Shown here one piece after another: positions 39,118-48,478 of a stretch of DNA of 64,000 nucleotides (within the stretch, counting starts at the first letter, position 1; every line of letters begins with the position of its first letter). The position numbers and the translations under genes are program-made. The notes under the pieces were generated by a model, which was not told where the DNA came from, did not search any database, and was given only the letters and a program-made list of their open reading frames with translations. The DNA comes from Bradyrhizobium viridifuturi (GTDB lineage Bacteria > Pseudomonadota > Alphaproteobacteria > Rhizobiales > Xanthobacteraceae): NCBI RefSeq assembly GCF_001238275.1, contig NZ_LGTB01000026.1:1-64000 (forward strand), read 5' to 3'.

Positions 39118-40224
39118 ATGACGATCTCGACGTGCCTTTCTTCCAACCGGCTGAGGCCGATCCGCTCCGTGCTCGGCATCGCCGCCGCTCTTGCTCTTGC
39201 CAGCGCCGCCACTCCGGCGGCGGCGGGGACCGAGACGCCATGGTTTCCGATGAGGGTCTACGATGCGTCATCCGGCACGCCGAAGCCCGCCGACTACACG
39301 CCGCTGCCGAAGGCCGAGAAGCCCTACAAACTGTGCGTGCTGTTTCCCCACATGAAGGACAGTTTCTGGGTCGCCGTCGCCTACGGCATCGTGAAGCAAG
39401 CTGAGGCGATGAACGTCAACATGAACCTCTACGAGGCCGGCGGTTACGAGAATCTGCCCAAGCAGCTGTCGCAGTTCGACGACTGCATGGCAAGCGGACC
39501 GGATGCGATCATCGTCGGCGCCATCTCCGGCGCGGGCCTCAGCAAGAAATTCGAGGAAGCCAAGGCCAAGGGCGTGCCGGTGGTCGGCGTCACCAATCCG
39601 CTGCCGCCCAACGCGCTGCCCGCGGCCAATTATGTCGACTTCGTCGCGATGGGCGAGGTCACCGGCGACGGTCTGCTGGCGCAGGCAAAGCCCGGCGATA
39701 AGCTCAATATCGTTACGTTCCCCGGTCCGGCCGGCTCAGGCTGGGCAGAGTCGTTCAACGAGGGCTTCAAGAAGGCGATCGCCAAGAACCCGAACGCCAA
39801 GATCCTGGCCGAGAAGTTCGGCGACTCCGGCGTCGCCGTGCAGCTTCAGCTCATCCAGGACGCGCTGCAGGCCTATCCCGCCATGAACGTGATCTGGGGC
39901 ACCGCCCCCACCGCCGAAGCCGCCATCGGCGCGGTTGCCGAGGCCGGCAGAAGCGACCTGAAGATCGTATCGTCCTACGAGAACCAGGCCATGCTCGATG
40001 CGCTGAACCGCGGCGACATCCTCGCCTTCGCAACGCAATATCCCGTCGGCGAAGGCGCGATCGCAATCGACCAGGCGGTGCGTCTGATCGAGAAGAAGCC
40101 GGTCATGAGCCTCGTCCAGCCGGTGGCCACCGTCATCGACAAGACCACCGTGCCGAAATTGCAGATGGATCTCGTGCTGGCACCTGCAAGCTGGACACCG
40201 GTCTATTCGGTCAAGGCCAAGTAG
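39118..40224 (+). CDS. TorT-like periplasmic sugar-type binding protein
   Basis: 368 residues. Signal peptide ending near AATPAAAG, then WFPMRVYD and YTPLPKAEKPYKLCVLFPHMKDSFWVAVAYGI, which is the TorT pattern (TMAO-sensing periplasmic protein) within the type I sugar-binding superfamily. There is no TorS kinase here; the next genes are ABC transporter subunits, so it most likely serves as their binding protein. ATG at 39118 has GAGGA 8 bases upstream. Confidence 0.83.
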   Translation: MTISTCLSSNRLRPIRSVLGIAAALALASAATPAAAGTETPWFPMRVYDASSGTPKPADYTPLPKAEKPYKLCVLFPHMKDSFWVAVAYGIVKQAEAMNVNMNLYEAGGYENLPKQLSQFDDCMASGPDAIIVGAISGAGLSKKFEEAKAKGVPVVGVTNPLPPNALPAANYVDFVAMGEVTGDGLLAQAKPGDKLNIVTFPGPAGSGWAESFNEGFKKAIAKNPNAKILAEKFGDSGVAVQLQLIQDALQAYPAMNVIWGTAPTAEAAIGAVAEAGRSDLKIVSSYENQAMLDALNRGDILAFATQYPVGEGAIAIDQAVRLIEKKPVMSLVQPVATVIDKTTVPKLQMDLVLAPASWTPVYSVKAK

Positions 40225-40285
40225 GCCGAACGATCGGGGCGGGAGCACGACTCCCGCCTGCCCGCTCACGGCCACGGAGACGCGG

Positions 40286-41824
40286 ATGAACGTCGAGATC
40301 GATCCGAAGCCGGCCGCGCCCCTACTTCAGTTGCGCGGCATATCGAAGCGGTTCACCGGTGTCCGGGCGCTCGACCGCGTCGACCTCGATGTCCGTGCCG
40401 GCGAACTACACGTCCTGTTTGGCGAAAACGGCGCCGGCAAGTCGACCCTGATCAATATCGTCTCGGGCACCTTTCCACCCGACGAGGGCACCTTTCATTT
40501 CGGCGGCGAGGAGATCCACCATCTGACGCCGCAGCGCGCGCGAGAGATCGGCATCAGCCCGGTGTTTCAGGAATTTTCTCTGATCCCGAGCCTCACAGTT
40601 GAAGAGAACCTGTTCCTTGGCCGCGAGATCACGCGCGGCGGCGTGCTGCATTCGCGCCAGATGCGCAAGCGCGCCAGCGCGCTGATCGACGAGCTCGGCT
40701 TCGACCTCGATCCCGCGCGACGGATCGACGACCTGTCCCGCGCGCATCAGCAGATGGCCGAGATCGCCAAGGCCCTGCTCGGCCGCGTCCGCCTTTTGAT
40801 CCTCGACGAACCGACCGCGTCATTGACCGAACGCGAGACCGGACGGCTGTTCGAACTGATCGCGCGCCTGAAGGACCAGAATGTCGGGCTGATCTACGTC
40901 TCACATCGCATGCGCGAAATCCGCGCGCTGGCCGACCGCGTGACGGTGCTGCGCGACGGCCGTCACATCCGGACCCTCGACGCCGCGACCTCGACCGACA
41001 GTGAGCTGGTGGAGTTGATGACCGGCCGCACCATCGACCTGCTGTTCCCCGCCATCGCCCACCAGCCGGACAAGGTGATGGTAGAGGTCGAGAACCTGAC
41101 GCTCGCCGACGGAAGCGTTACAGGCGTCAATTTCCATGCCCGAGCCGGCGAGATCACCGGCATCGCGGGCCTCGTCGGGTGCGGCAAGTCGGAGCTGATC
41201 CGCGCGATCTACGGCATCGAGCGCGCGTCGACCGGCACGATCCGGATCGGCGGTGCGCCTTACGAATTTCCAACCCCGAGGCACAGCCTCAAGCGCGGCG
41301 TCGCCTACTTTCCCGCCAACCGGATCGCCGAAGGGCTCGCGCTGTCCCGTCCGATCCGCGAGAACGCGTCGATGACCGGGCTAGACCTGCCGGCCTTCGC
41401 CCGCTTCGGCATTTTGCGGCAGGCCGCCGAACGCGTGAAGATCGCGGGCATCATGGGACAGCTGCAGCTCAGGCCGCCGAACATCGAACGGAGCGCCGGC
41501 GCATTGTCCGGCGGCAATCGTCAAAAGGTGATGCTGGGACGCGCGCTGACGCGCGAGCTCACCGTGTTCCTGTTCGACGAGCCGAGCGTCGGCATCGATG
41601 TCGGCGCCAAGCTCGAGGTCTACGAGTTCATGAAGCGCCTCGTCGACGCGGGCGCCGCCGTGATCGTGGTGTCGTCCGAACTGCCCGAGGTGCTGGCGCT
41701 GTCGAACCGGCTCTACGTCATGCATCAGGGCCGTGTCGCCGCCGAGCTGACCGGCACTGAGAAGACCGAACAGAATGTGCTCTCGAGCTTCTTCCGCGAG
41801 CATCTGACCGCGGAGGTCGCATGA
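40286..41824 (+). CDS. Sugar-type ABC importer ATPase (RbsA-like, two domains)
   Basis: 512 residues with two ATPase domains. First: Walker A GENGAGKST, a signature LSRAHQQMAEIAKAL and Walker B LLILDEPTASLT. Second: Walker A replaced by GLVGCGKSE, signature LSGGNRQKVMLGRAL and Walker B FLFDEPSVGIDVG. The degenerate second Walker A is normal for this family. GGAG precedes the ATG. Its stop overlaps the first permease start. Confidence 0.92.
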   Translation: MNVEIDPKPAAPLLQLRGISKRFTGVRALDRVDLDVRAGELHVLFGENGAGKSTLINIVSGTFPPDEGTFHFGGEEIHHLTPQRAREIGISPVFQEFSLIPSLTVEENLFLGREITRGGVLHSRQMRKRASALIDELGFDLDPARRIDDLSRAHQQMAEIAKALLGRVRLLILDEPTASLTERETGRLFELIARLKDQNVGLIYVSHRMREIRALADRVTVLRDGRHIRTLDAATSTDSELVELMTGRTIDLLFPAIAHQPDKVMVEVENLTLADGSVTGVNFHARAGEITGIAGLVGCGKSELIRAIYGIERASTGTIRIGGAPYEFPTPRHSLKRGVAYFPANRIAEGLALSRPIRENASMTGLDLPAFARFGILRQAAERVKIAGIMGQLQLRPPNIERSAGALSGGNRQKVMLGRALTRELTVFLFDEPSVGIDVGAKLEVYEFMKRLVDAGAAVIVVSSELPEVLALSNRLYVMHQGRVAAELTGTEKTEQNVLSSFFREHLTAEVA

Positions 41825-42837
41825 ACACGGCCCTCGTCGTCGCCGCGCCACGGCGCTCGGTCAGCCTCCGGTCAATCGCAGGCCGAATCGGGTTGCTGCC
41901 GGCCCTGCTTGTGCTGCTGGTGGCCGGCATGTCGGCGATCGATGCGCAGTTCTACGGCCTCATCAACGTCCTCAACATCCTGCGCAATGCCTCGCTGCTG
42001 GCGATCGTCGCCTGCGGCCAGGCGCTGGTCATCATCGCCGGCGGCTTCGATCTTTCGGTCGGTGCGCTCGTGGCGCTGGCGAGCGTCGTCACCGCAAAGA
42101 CCATGGCGGTCACGGCGGCCGCCTTTCCCGGCTCCAACGGCCTCATCATCGCCAGCGGGGTCGCGGCCGGGCTCGGTTGCGGCGTGGTGGTCGGGCTCGT
42201 CAATGGCTTCTGCGTGGCACGGCTCAAGGTCTCCGGCTTCGTGGTGACGCTGGGCACGATGTCGGCGACCACCGGTGTCGGCCTCATGATTACGAACGGC
42301 ATCCCGGTTTACGGCATGCCCGAGATCTTCGTGAAAGGCTTCGGCCGCGCGCGGGCGCTCGGACTGCCGACGGCCGCCCATGTCGCGCTGATCGTGATCC
42401 TGGTGATGGTGTTTGCACAGCGGCGCACGCTGTTCGGCCGCTACGTCTACGCGATCGGCGGCAATGTCGATGCGGCGGTGGTGTCGGGCGTGACGATCCA
42501 GCGTCATATCGTCGGCACCTACGTCGTCTCGAGCGTGCTTGCGGCATTGACCGGCATTCTGCTGACGGCGCAGGTCGGCTCCGGCCAGGCCAGCTTCGGC
42601 GGCGACCGGATGATGCTGCAATCGATCGCCGCCGCGGTGATCGGCGGCGTCAGCCTGCGCGGCGGCGTCGGGCGCATCGAGATCGTCGCCGTCAGCGCAT
42701 TGTTCCTGACCATCCTCGGCAACGCGCTCAACCTCCTGCACGTCGACTCGCGGCTTCAGCCGGTCTTCCTCGGCATCATCATGGTCGCCGCCGTGGCGCT
42801 CGACGAACTCAGCCGACGGAGCAAGCCGCGTGTCTGA
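41821..42837 (+). CDS. Sugar-type ABC importer permease 1 (RbsC-like)
   Basis: 338 residues with about nine hydrophobic segments; the family loops GGFDLSVGALVALASV, NGFCVARLKVSGFVVTLGTM and a TGILLTAQVGSGQASFGGDRMMLQSIAAAVIGG stretch of BPD_transp_2 are present. It overlaps the ATPase gene (ATGA) and the next permease gene. Confidence 0.9.
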   Translation: MNTALVVAAPRRSVSLRSIAGRIGLLPALLVLLVAGMSAIDAQFYGLINVLNILRNASLLAIVACGQALVIIAGGFDLSVGALVALASVVTAKTMAVTAAAFPGSNGLIIASGVAAGLGCGVVVGLVNGFCVARLKVSGFVVTLGTMSATTGVGLMITNGIPVYGMPEIFVKGFGRARALGLPTAAHVALIVILVMVFAQRRTLFGRYVYAIGGNVDAAVVSGVTIQRHIVGTYVVSSVLAALTGILLTAQVGSGQASFGGDRMMLQSIAAAVIGGVSLRGGVGRIEIVAVSALFLTILGNALNLLHVDSRLQPVFLGIIMVAAVALDELSRRSKPRV

Positions 42838-43843
42838 CCTCGAATTGACCGTTGCCGCCAAGGACACCGACCGCCCGAAGCTGACGCTTGGCCGCCGGCT
42901 CTGGAGCGCGGTGCTGCCGGTCGCATTGGCGGTGCTGTTGCTCGGCTTCGCCACCGTGGACCACGGCGTGCTGTCGCCGGCCAATTTGCTCAACATCGCG
43001 CAGCAGACCAGCTATCTGGCGCTGTTCGCGATGGCGCAGACCGTCGTCATCCTGACCCGCGGCTTCGATCTCGCCCTTGGCCCGACCGTATCGATGGTGA
43101 GCGTCGGCACTGCGCTCGCGATGGCCAGCGCCACCGCGTCGGGCCATGGCCCGGCTGCCGTGCTGCTCGCCGGGCTCGCGGCCGGCTTCGCGCTCGGCAT
43201 CGCATGCGGCCTGTTCAACGGCGTGGTCGTCGCGTTGCTCGGCGTCAATCCGTTCGTCGCGACCCTGGGCAGCTACAACATCGCGATCGGGATTGCGACC
43301 ACGCTTTCGTCGGGACGGCCTGTCCAGGGCGTGCCGGCTCCGTTCTCGCAGATCTTCTACAGCGGCAGCATCTTCGGTGTGCCGGCAGCGATTGCGATCA
43401 CCTTAGCAGTCGGCGTCGGACTGCATTTGCTGCTGGCCCGCACCGTGTTCGGCCGCTCGCTCTATTTGATCGGCACCAATCCGCGTGCCGCGGCGGTCGC
43501 CGGCCTGCCGGTCAAGCGCATTCTGGTCACGACCTATGTGCTGTGCTCGGGGCTTGCCGCGCTGGGTGCGATCATGATGACGGCGCGGACTGGATCAGGT
43601 GAACCTAACCTCGGCGGCGCGCTCTCGCTGCAGGCGATCGCCGGCGCCGTGGTCGGCGGAACGAGCCTGGCCGGCGGACGCGGCGGGGTCGGCACCGCGG
43701 TGCTCGGCGCGCTGTTCATCACGATCCTGTCCAACGGCATGAACCTCACCCGGATCGACGGATACGTCCAGATGGTCGTGCTCGGCGCGATCGTCATCAT
43801 CGGCGTCCTGCTGGATCGCCTGCGGCAGGAGCGGAGCGCATGA
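42830..43843 (+). CDS. Sugar-type ABC importer permease 2 (RbsC-like)
   Basis: 337 residues, BPD_transp_2 family, with TRGFDLALGPTVSMVSV, NGVVVALLGVNPFVATLGSYN and MMTARTGSGEPNLGGALSLQAIAGAVVGG. It starts at a GTG 8 bases inside the previous gene. Having two different permeases means a heterodimeric channel, less usual than the RbsC homodimer. Confidence 0.9.
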   Translation: MSDLELTVAAKDTDRPKLTLGRRLWSAVLPVALAVLLLGFATVDHGVLSPANLLNIAQQTSYLALFAMAQTVVILTRGFDLALGPTVSMVSVGTALAMASATASGHGPAAVLLAGLAAGFALGIACGLFNGVVVALLGVNPFVATLGSYNIAIGIATTLSSGRPVQGVPAPFSQIFYSGSIFGVPAAIAITLAVGVGLHLLLARTVFGRSLYLIGTNPRAAAVAGLPVKRILVTTYVLCSGLAALGAIMMTARTGSGEPNLGGALSLQAIAGAVVGGTSLAGGRGGVGTAVLGALFITILSNGMNLTRIDGYVQMVVLGAIVIIGVLLDRLRQERSA

Positions 43844-44733
43844 TGGCAGGCACACCGATCCGGAACATCCCGGTCGCGGCGCGCGATACACCGACATCGA
43901 TCTATATCGCACCCTCGCTCACCGCCGCCCTCGATGCGCTGAACGACTGCGGAGCCGCAGGTTCTCCCCTGGCCGGCGGCACATGGATCATGCGATCTCC
44001 GATCCGGCACGAGCCGCTCAGGCCCCACTATGTCGCGATCGGAAGGATCGCCGAGCTGACCGCAATCCGGATCGGCAGCGACGCAGTCGAGATCGGTGCG
44101 GCAGTCACGCACGCGGCGCTAGCGGCAGCCTTGGCCGACCTTCCGGAATTTGCCGGCCTCGCCGCGGCCGCCGGACGCTCCGCCAACCCCGCGATCCGCG
44201 CGATGGCGACGATCGGCGGCAATCTCGCGGCATCGGACTTCGCCGCGGCGGATTGCGTGCCGGCGCTGCTGTGTCTCGACGCCGAGGTCGAGATCTCGGG
44301 CCGCGACGGTTGCGAGCGCATCAGCCTGGCGCACTTCCTCGAGGTCCGGTCAACCCTCGCCTCCGGCCGGCTGCTGACACGGATCATCGTGGCGCGGGCG
44401 GAACGCAGGACCGCCCATATCCGACTGCCTCTGCGCAGGTCGGGCGACTATCCGGTCGCCATCGTCAGCCTTTCAGTCCGCGTCGATGCGGCGAACCGGA
44501 TCAATGTGGCGCGGATCGCGGTCGGATCGGTCGAATCAAGCGCGCGCCGCTGGCCGCGGCTTGAAGCAGCACTTCTCGGACGTCCACTCGACGCCGCAGA
44601 AGCGGCACGGATTGCCGCCGAGCTCAGCGACGAATTCACCGGCCGCGACAGCGTCGATGCGCCGGCTTGGTATCGTGTCAGCGTGCTGCCCGGCCTCGTC
44701 CGCCGTGCAGCGATCGCTGCGCTCGGCTCATGA
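43840..44733 (+). CDS. Molybdenum hydroxylase FAD subunit (CoxM/CutM-like)
   Basis: 297 residues. FAD-binding landmarks: SPLAGGTWIMRS near residue 45 (variant of AGGTxL), AAAGRSANPAIRAMATIGGNLA with the second flavin motif, and ASDFAAADCVPALLCLDAEV. It passes electrons from the iron-sulfur subunit to the acceptor. The ATG overlaps the stop of permease 2 (ATGA), tying the hydroxylase to the importer in one operon. Confidence 0.87.
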   Translation: MMAGTPIRNIPVAARDTPTSIYIAPSLTAALDALNDCGAAGSPLAGGTWIMRSPIRHEPLRPHYVAIGRIAELTAIRIGSDAVEIGAAVTHAALAAALADLPEFAGLAAAAGRSANPAIRAMATIGGNLAASDFAAADCVPALLCLDAEVEISGRDGCERISLAHFLEVRSTLASGRLLTRIIVARAERRTAHIRLPLRRSGDYPVAIVSLSVRVDAANRINVARIAVGSVESSARRWPRLEAALLGRPLDAAEAARIAAELSDEFTGRDSVDAPAWYRVSVLPGLVRRAAIAALGS

Positions 44734-44748
44734 ACGCGCGGGGATGAC

Positions 44749-45207
44749 ATGGGATTCAATCTGACCGTGAACGGCGATCGCCTCTCCTCCGCGGCCGACC
44801 CTGCCACCCCGCTGGTCGATGTGCTGCGCGAGGAGATGCACCTGACCGGTGCGAAGCCGGTCTGTCGCGAGGGCTTTTGCGGTGCCTGCATGGTGCTGGT
44901 CGATGGCGAGCCCATGCCGTCATGTCTGCTGCCCACGGCGCTGGCCAACGGCCGCGAGATCGAGACAGTCGAAGGCCTTGCGCCGCACGGCCAATTGAAT
45001 CGCATCCAGGCTGCGCTTGAGGCCGGCGATGCCGTGCAATGCGGCATGTGCTTTCCCGGCATGGTGGTGAGCCTGACACACCTGCTGACGACCCGGCCGG
45101 ATGCAACCCGTGACGATATCCGCGCGGCGCTGACCGGGAACATCTGCCGCTGCACCGGCTATGAACGCATCGTCGAGGCGACATTGCTCGCCTTGGCCAC
45201 GAGATGA
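44749..45207 (+). CDS. Molybdenum hydroxylase [2Fe-2S] subunit (CoxS-like)
   Basis: 152 residues. The N-terminal plant-type cluster reads CREGFCGACMVLVDGEPMPSCLL, and the C-terminal helical domain CGMCFPGMVVS and NICRCTGYERIVEA, giving the usual two clusters of xanthine-dehydrogenase-family small subunits. The first motif has CREGFCGAC where most have C-x4-CGxC, so spacing is conserved. It transfers electrons between the molybdenum and FAD subunits. Confidence 0.92.
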   Translation: MGFNLTVNGDRLSSAADPATPLVDVLREEMHLTGAKPVCREGFCGACMVLVDGEPMPSCLLPTALANGREIETVEGLAPHGQLNRIQAALEAGDAVQCGMCFPGMVVSLTHLLTTRPDATRDDIRAALTGNICRCTGYERIVEATLLALATR

Positions 45208-45223
45208 TCGGGGAGGTGCAGGA

Positions 45224-47592
45224 ATGTCCGACGTTTCCGCAACGATGGATCTGCGCCGGCGTGACGCCGCCGACAAGCTGCGCGGCCGCACGCGCTACAC
45301 CATCGATCGGTATCTGCCGGGCATGCTGCATGCCGCGGTGCTGCGCGCCAGCGTACCGGCCGGGCGGCTCATTCGTCTCGATACCTCCAGGGCAGCCCGC
45401 ATGCCGGGGGTGCGCGCCATCGTAACGGCGGCCGATGCGCCCGGAATGATCGGGATCGGCATCGCCGATCACCCGCTGTTCGCCCGCGACGTCATCCGCT
45501 ACGACGGCGAACCACTGGCCGCAGTCGCAGCCGTCACGCTGGCGCAGGCGCAAGCCGCGCTCGCGGCGATTGACGTCGAGATCGAGCCGTTTCCCGCCGT
45601 CTTGACCATGGCCGATGCGCTGGCGCCGGATGCACGTCTGGTTCATCCGGACTGGCGCGACTACGAGGTCCTGCTCGAAGGCAGCACACGTGGCGGCAAC
45701 GTCGCCTGGGAGGCGACCGTCGTTCGCGGCGATGTCGATGCCGCCTTTGCCCGGCCTGACGTCGAGATCGTCGAAAGCTGCTTTCGCGTCGGCCGGCAGA
45801 ACCACGTCGCCTTCGAGCCGCGTGCGGTGGTCGCGAGCTACGAGGACGGGCGCTTCCACATCGAGACGTCGACGCAGGTTCCCTGGAGCATCCGCAATGC
45901 GACCGCGCGCCTGCTCGGCGTGCCGGCGTCACAGGTCCGTGTCACCGTGCCGCCGGTCGGCGGCGGCTTCGGCCTCAAATTCGATCTGGCGGTGGAACCG
46001 TTCGCCGCCCTGCTCGCCCGCGCCAGCGGCCGGCCGGTACGCCTGGTCAATTCGCGCGAGGAGGAGATGCTCACCTGCTTGTTCCGCGAGAACGCCGATA
46101 TCCGCATCCGCTCGGCCGTGACCCGCGAGGGCGACATCGTTGGGCGCGAGGCGGTGGTCCTGATGGACTGCGGCGCCTATGGCGGCGAGCAGATCTTCCT
46201 GACCACCATGACCGCGCACACGCTCGGCGGCAACTACCGGCTCGGAAGCGTGCGCATGGTCTCACGCGCGGTCTACACCAACACGGCGCCGAACGGCGCG
46301 TTCCGCTGCTGCAACGGAGTCTACAACACCTTTGCGCTGGAGCGGCACACCGACGAGATCGCGGCAAGGATCGGAATGGATCCGCTCGCCCTCCGCCGCC
46401 GCAATGTGCTCGGCGACCGGGATCTCGGCGCCACCGGCCAGATATTCGAAGGCAACGTGCTCGGCCCGATGCTCGAGCGGATGGATACGCTGCGCGATGC
46501 GGCCGCGCCGCCGCCGGCGCGCGGCGACGGCCGGCTCTATGGACGGGCGACCACCGTCGGCACCTGGTTCGTCTTCGTCGGCCCGTCGGCCGCGACGGTG
46601 AACATGAACGCCGACGGCACAGCGACGCTGGTCACGTCTGGCGTCGAAATTGGGTCCGGCTCGATGATGCAGAGCCTGCCGCAGATCGTCGCCAGTACGC
46701 TCGGCATCGCGCCCGAGCATGTGATCGTGCGCGCCGCCGATACCGATGCGGCCGGCTATGACGTCGCGTCGGCGGTGGCCGCACCACCGTCTCGCTCGGC
46801 GCGGCCAGCCTGTCGGCAGCGCAGGAGGTGCGCACCAAGCTCCTGAAGGTCGCTTCCGAGATGATCGAGGCTGCGCCCGATGATCTTGTCATGCGCGAGG
46901 GCCGGATCGAAATCGCCGGCGTGCCGGGCTCCGGCCGCACCGTCACGGAGGTCGCAACCCGCGCCCAGGCGCTCGGTGGCCCGGTCTCCGGCACCGGCGC
47001 CTTCACCGGCGCCGGCGTGCCCGCGATGCCCGGCTGCGTCGCCGGACATTTCATCGACGCGATCGACATTCCCGTCTTCGCGGTCCATGACTGCGAGGTC
47101 GCCGTCGATCCGGAAACCGGACATGTCGAGGTGCTGAGCTATCGCGTGGTGCAGGACGTCGGCCGCGCGCTGAACCCGCGCGCGATCCACGGCCAGATCC
47201 AGGGCGGTGTCGTGCAGGGGCTGGGTTATGCGTTGCACGAGGAGGTCACGATCGGCGGCAACGGCCGGGTCTGCCAGAACGGCTTCGAAACCTATCGTGT
47301 GCCGCTGGCGCTCGATGTCGTGCCGGTCGAAATCAGTCTCTACGAGGGGGCGCCGTCAATCGGACCGCTCGGCACCAAGGGGGCCGGCGAGGTGCCGATC
47401 CTCAACGTCGGAGCGACCGTCGCCTGCGCCGTTGCAAACGCCACGGGCAAGCGCGTCCAGACGCTTCCATTAACCCCGCCGCGGGTGCTCGAGTTGCTGC
47501 TCGACCGCACGCAGGATCTGGCCCTGCCCCACATACCCGATGCGTGGACCGACAATCTGATCCGTTCGCATCAGACAGCTTACGACAAATAG
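45224..47592 (+). CDS. Molybdenum hydroxylase large subunit (XDH/CoxL family, frame broken)
   Basis: About 789 residues joined. Molybdopterin-binding landmarks: PPVGGGFGLKFDLAVEP, NTAPNGAFRCCNGVYN at the active-site loop, SGVEIGSGSMMQSLPQI and the C-terminal LGTKGAGEVPILNV, whose Glu is the catalytic base. One base is missing near 46773; restoring it gives a glycine-arginine stretch ahead of TTVSLGAASLSAAQEV. The RCC at residues 361-363 is unlike the usual RGxG loop of xanthine dehydrogenases and recalls the Cys after Arg in form I CO dehydrogenase. Start ATG 45224 with AGGTGCAGGA upstream. Substrate unknown. Confidence 0.88.
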
Positions 47593-47640
47593 CAGCGCAA
47601 CCCGCGCCCGTCCGGCGCGTCAACGCGGTCAATTGAACCG

Positions 47641-48405
47641 CTAGACCCAGCCGCCGTCGACGATATGGCTCTGGTTGGTGCAGGCGCCGCTGTCGTCGGC
47701 GGCGAAGAACAGGACGACGCGGGCGATGTCGTCAGGCACAAGCTTGCGCTTGAGGCATTGCCGCTGCATCAGTTCAGTGACGCCCTCGGGCGTCAGCCAC
47801 AGATCCTGCTGCCGCTGGGTCATGATCCATCCGGGCAGGATGGAGTTGACCCGCACGTTGTACGGTCCGAGATCGCGGGCCAGCGCGCGGGTGAGGCCCT
47901 GCACCGCGGATTTGGCCGTGGTGTAGCAGGGCATGTTGCCCTGTCCGATCACCCAGCTCACCGATCCGATGTTGATGATCGCACCGCCGCCCGCCAGCTT
48001 CATGTCGGGTGCGACCGCCTGGGCGCTGAAGAACTGATGCTTGAGGTTGACCGCGATCCGCTCGTCCCAGAATTCCGGGGTGACGTCCTCGATCGCATGA
48101 CGATCATCGCGCGCTGCGTTGTTGACCAGGATGGTGATCGGCCCGAGCGCTTCGCGAATGCCGTCGACCGCGCGGCGCAGCGCGCCGATGTCGCGCAGAT
48201 CGGCGTGTTCGAAGTGCACGCGCGCTTGCGCTCCCAGATCGGACAGCAGTTGCTCCGAGGACGTCAGATCGATGTCGATGAAACCGACTCGCGCGCCCTG
48301 GTTGATGAACTGGCGGACGATGGCCTCGCCAATGCCGGAACCGCCACCGGTGACCAGAACGGTCCGGTCCTTGAGGCTTGGATAGACGGCACCCTGCATT
48401 GGCAT
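47641..48405 (-). CDS. SDR family sugar dehydrogenase (xylose/arabinose dehydrogenase-like)
   Basis: 254 residues, classical short-chain dehydrogenase: TGGGSGIGEA cofactor motif, LVNNAARDDRH, catalytic Ser in GSVSWVIG and the Tyr/Lys pair in CYTTAKSA. YPSLKDRTVLVTGG, NNAxxDDRH, WDERIAVNLKHQFF and the C-terminal CTNQSHIVDGGWV resemble the D-xylose 1-dehydrogenase (XylB) of Caulobacter. It likely oxidises an imported pentose or related sugar. It follows the ROK gene by 73 bases, same strand; upstream importers are divergent. Confidence 0.85.
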   Translation of the reverse strand: MPMQGAVYPSLKDRTVLVTGGGSGIGEAIVRQFINQGARVGFIDIDLTSSEQLLSDLGAQARVHFEHADLRDIGALRRAVDGIREALGPITILVNNAARDDRHAIEDVTPEFWDERIAVNLKHQFFSAQAVAPDMKLAGGGAIINIGSVSWVIGQGNMPCYTTAKSAVQGLTRALARDLGPYNVRVNSILPGWIMTQRQQDLWLTPEGVTELMQRQCLKRKLVPDDIARVVLFFAADDSGACTNQSHIVDGGWV

Positions 48406-48478
48406 TCTCTCGATTTGGCGCCTGAAGCGCGTCGGTTGCTCTGCTGCGGCTCAAGCGGAGAGCCACAGCTCCCGAGAT

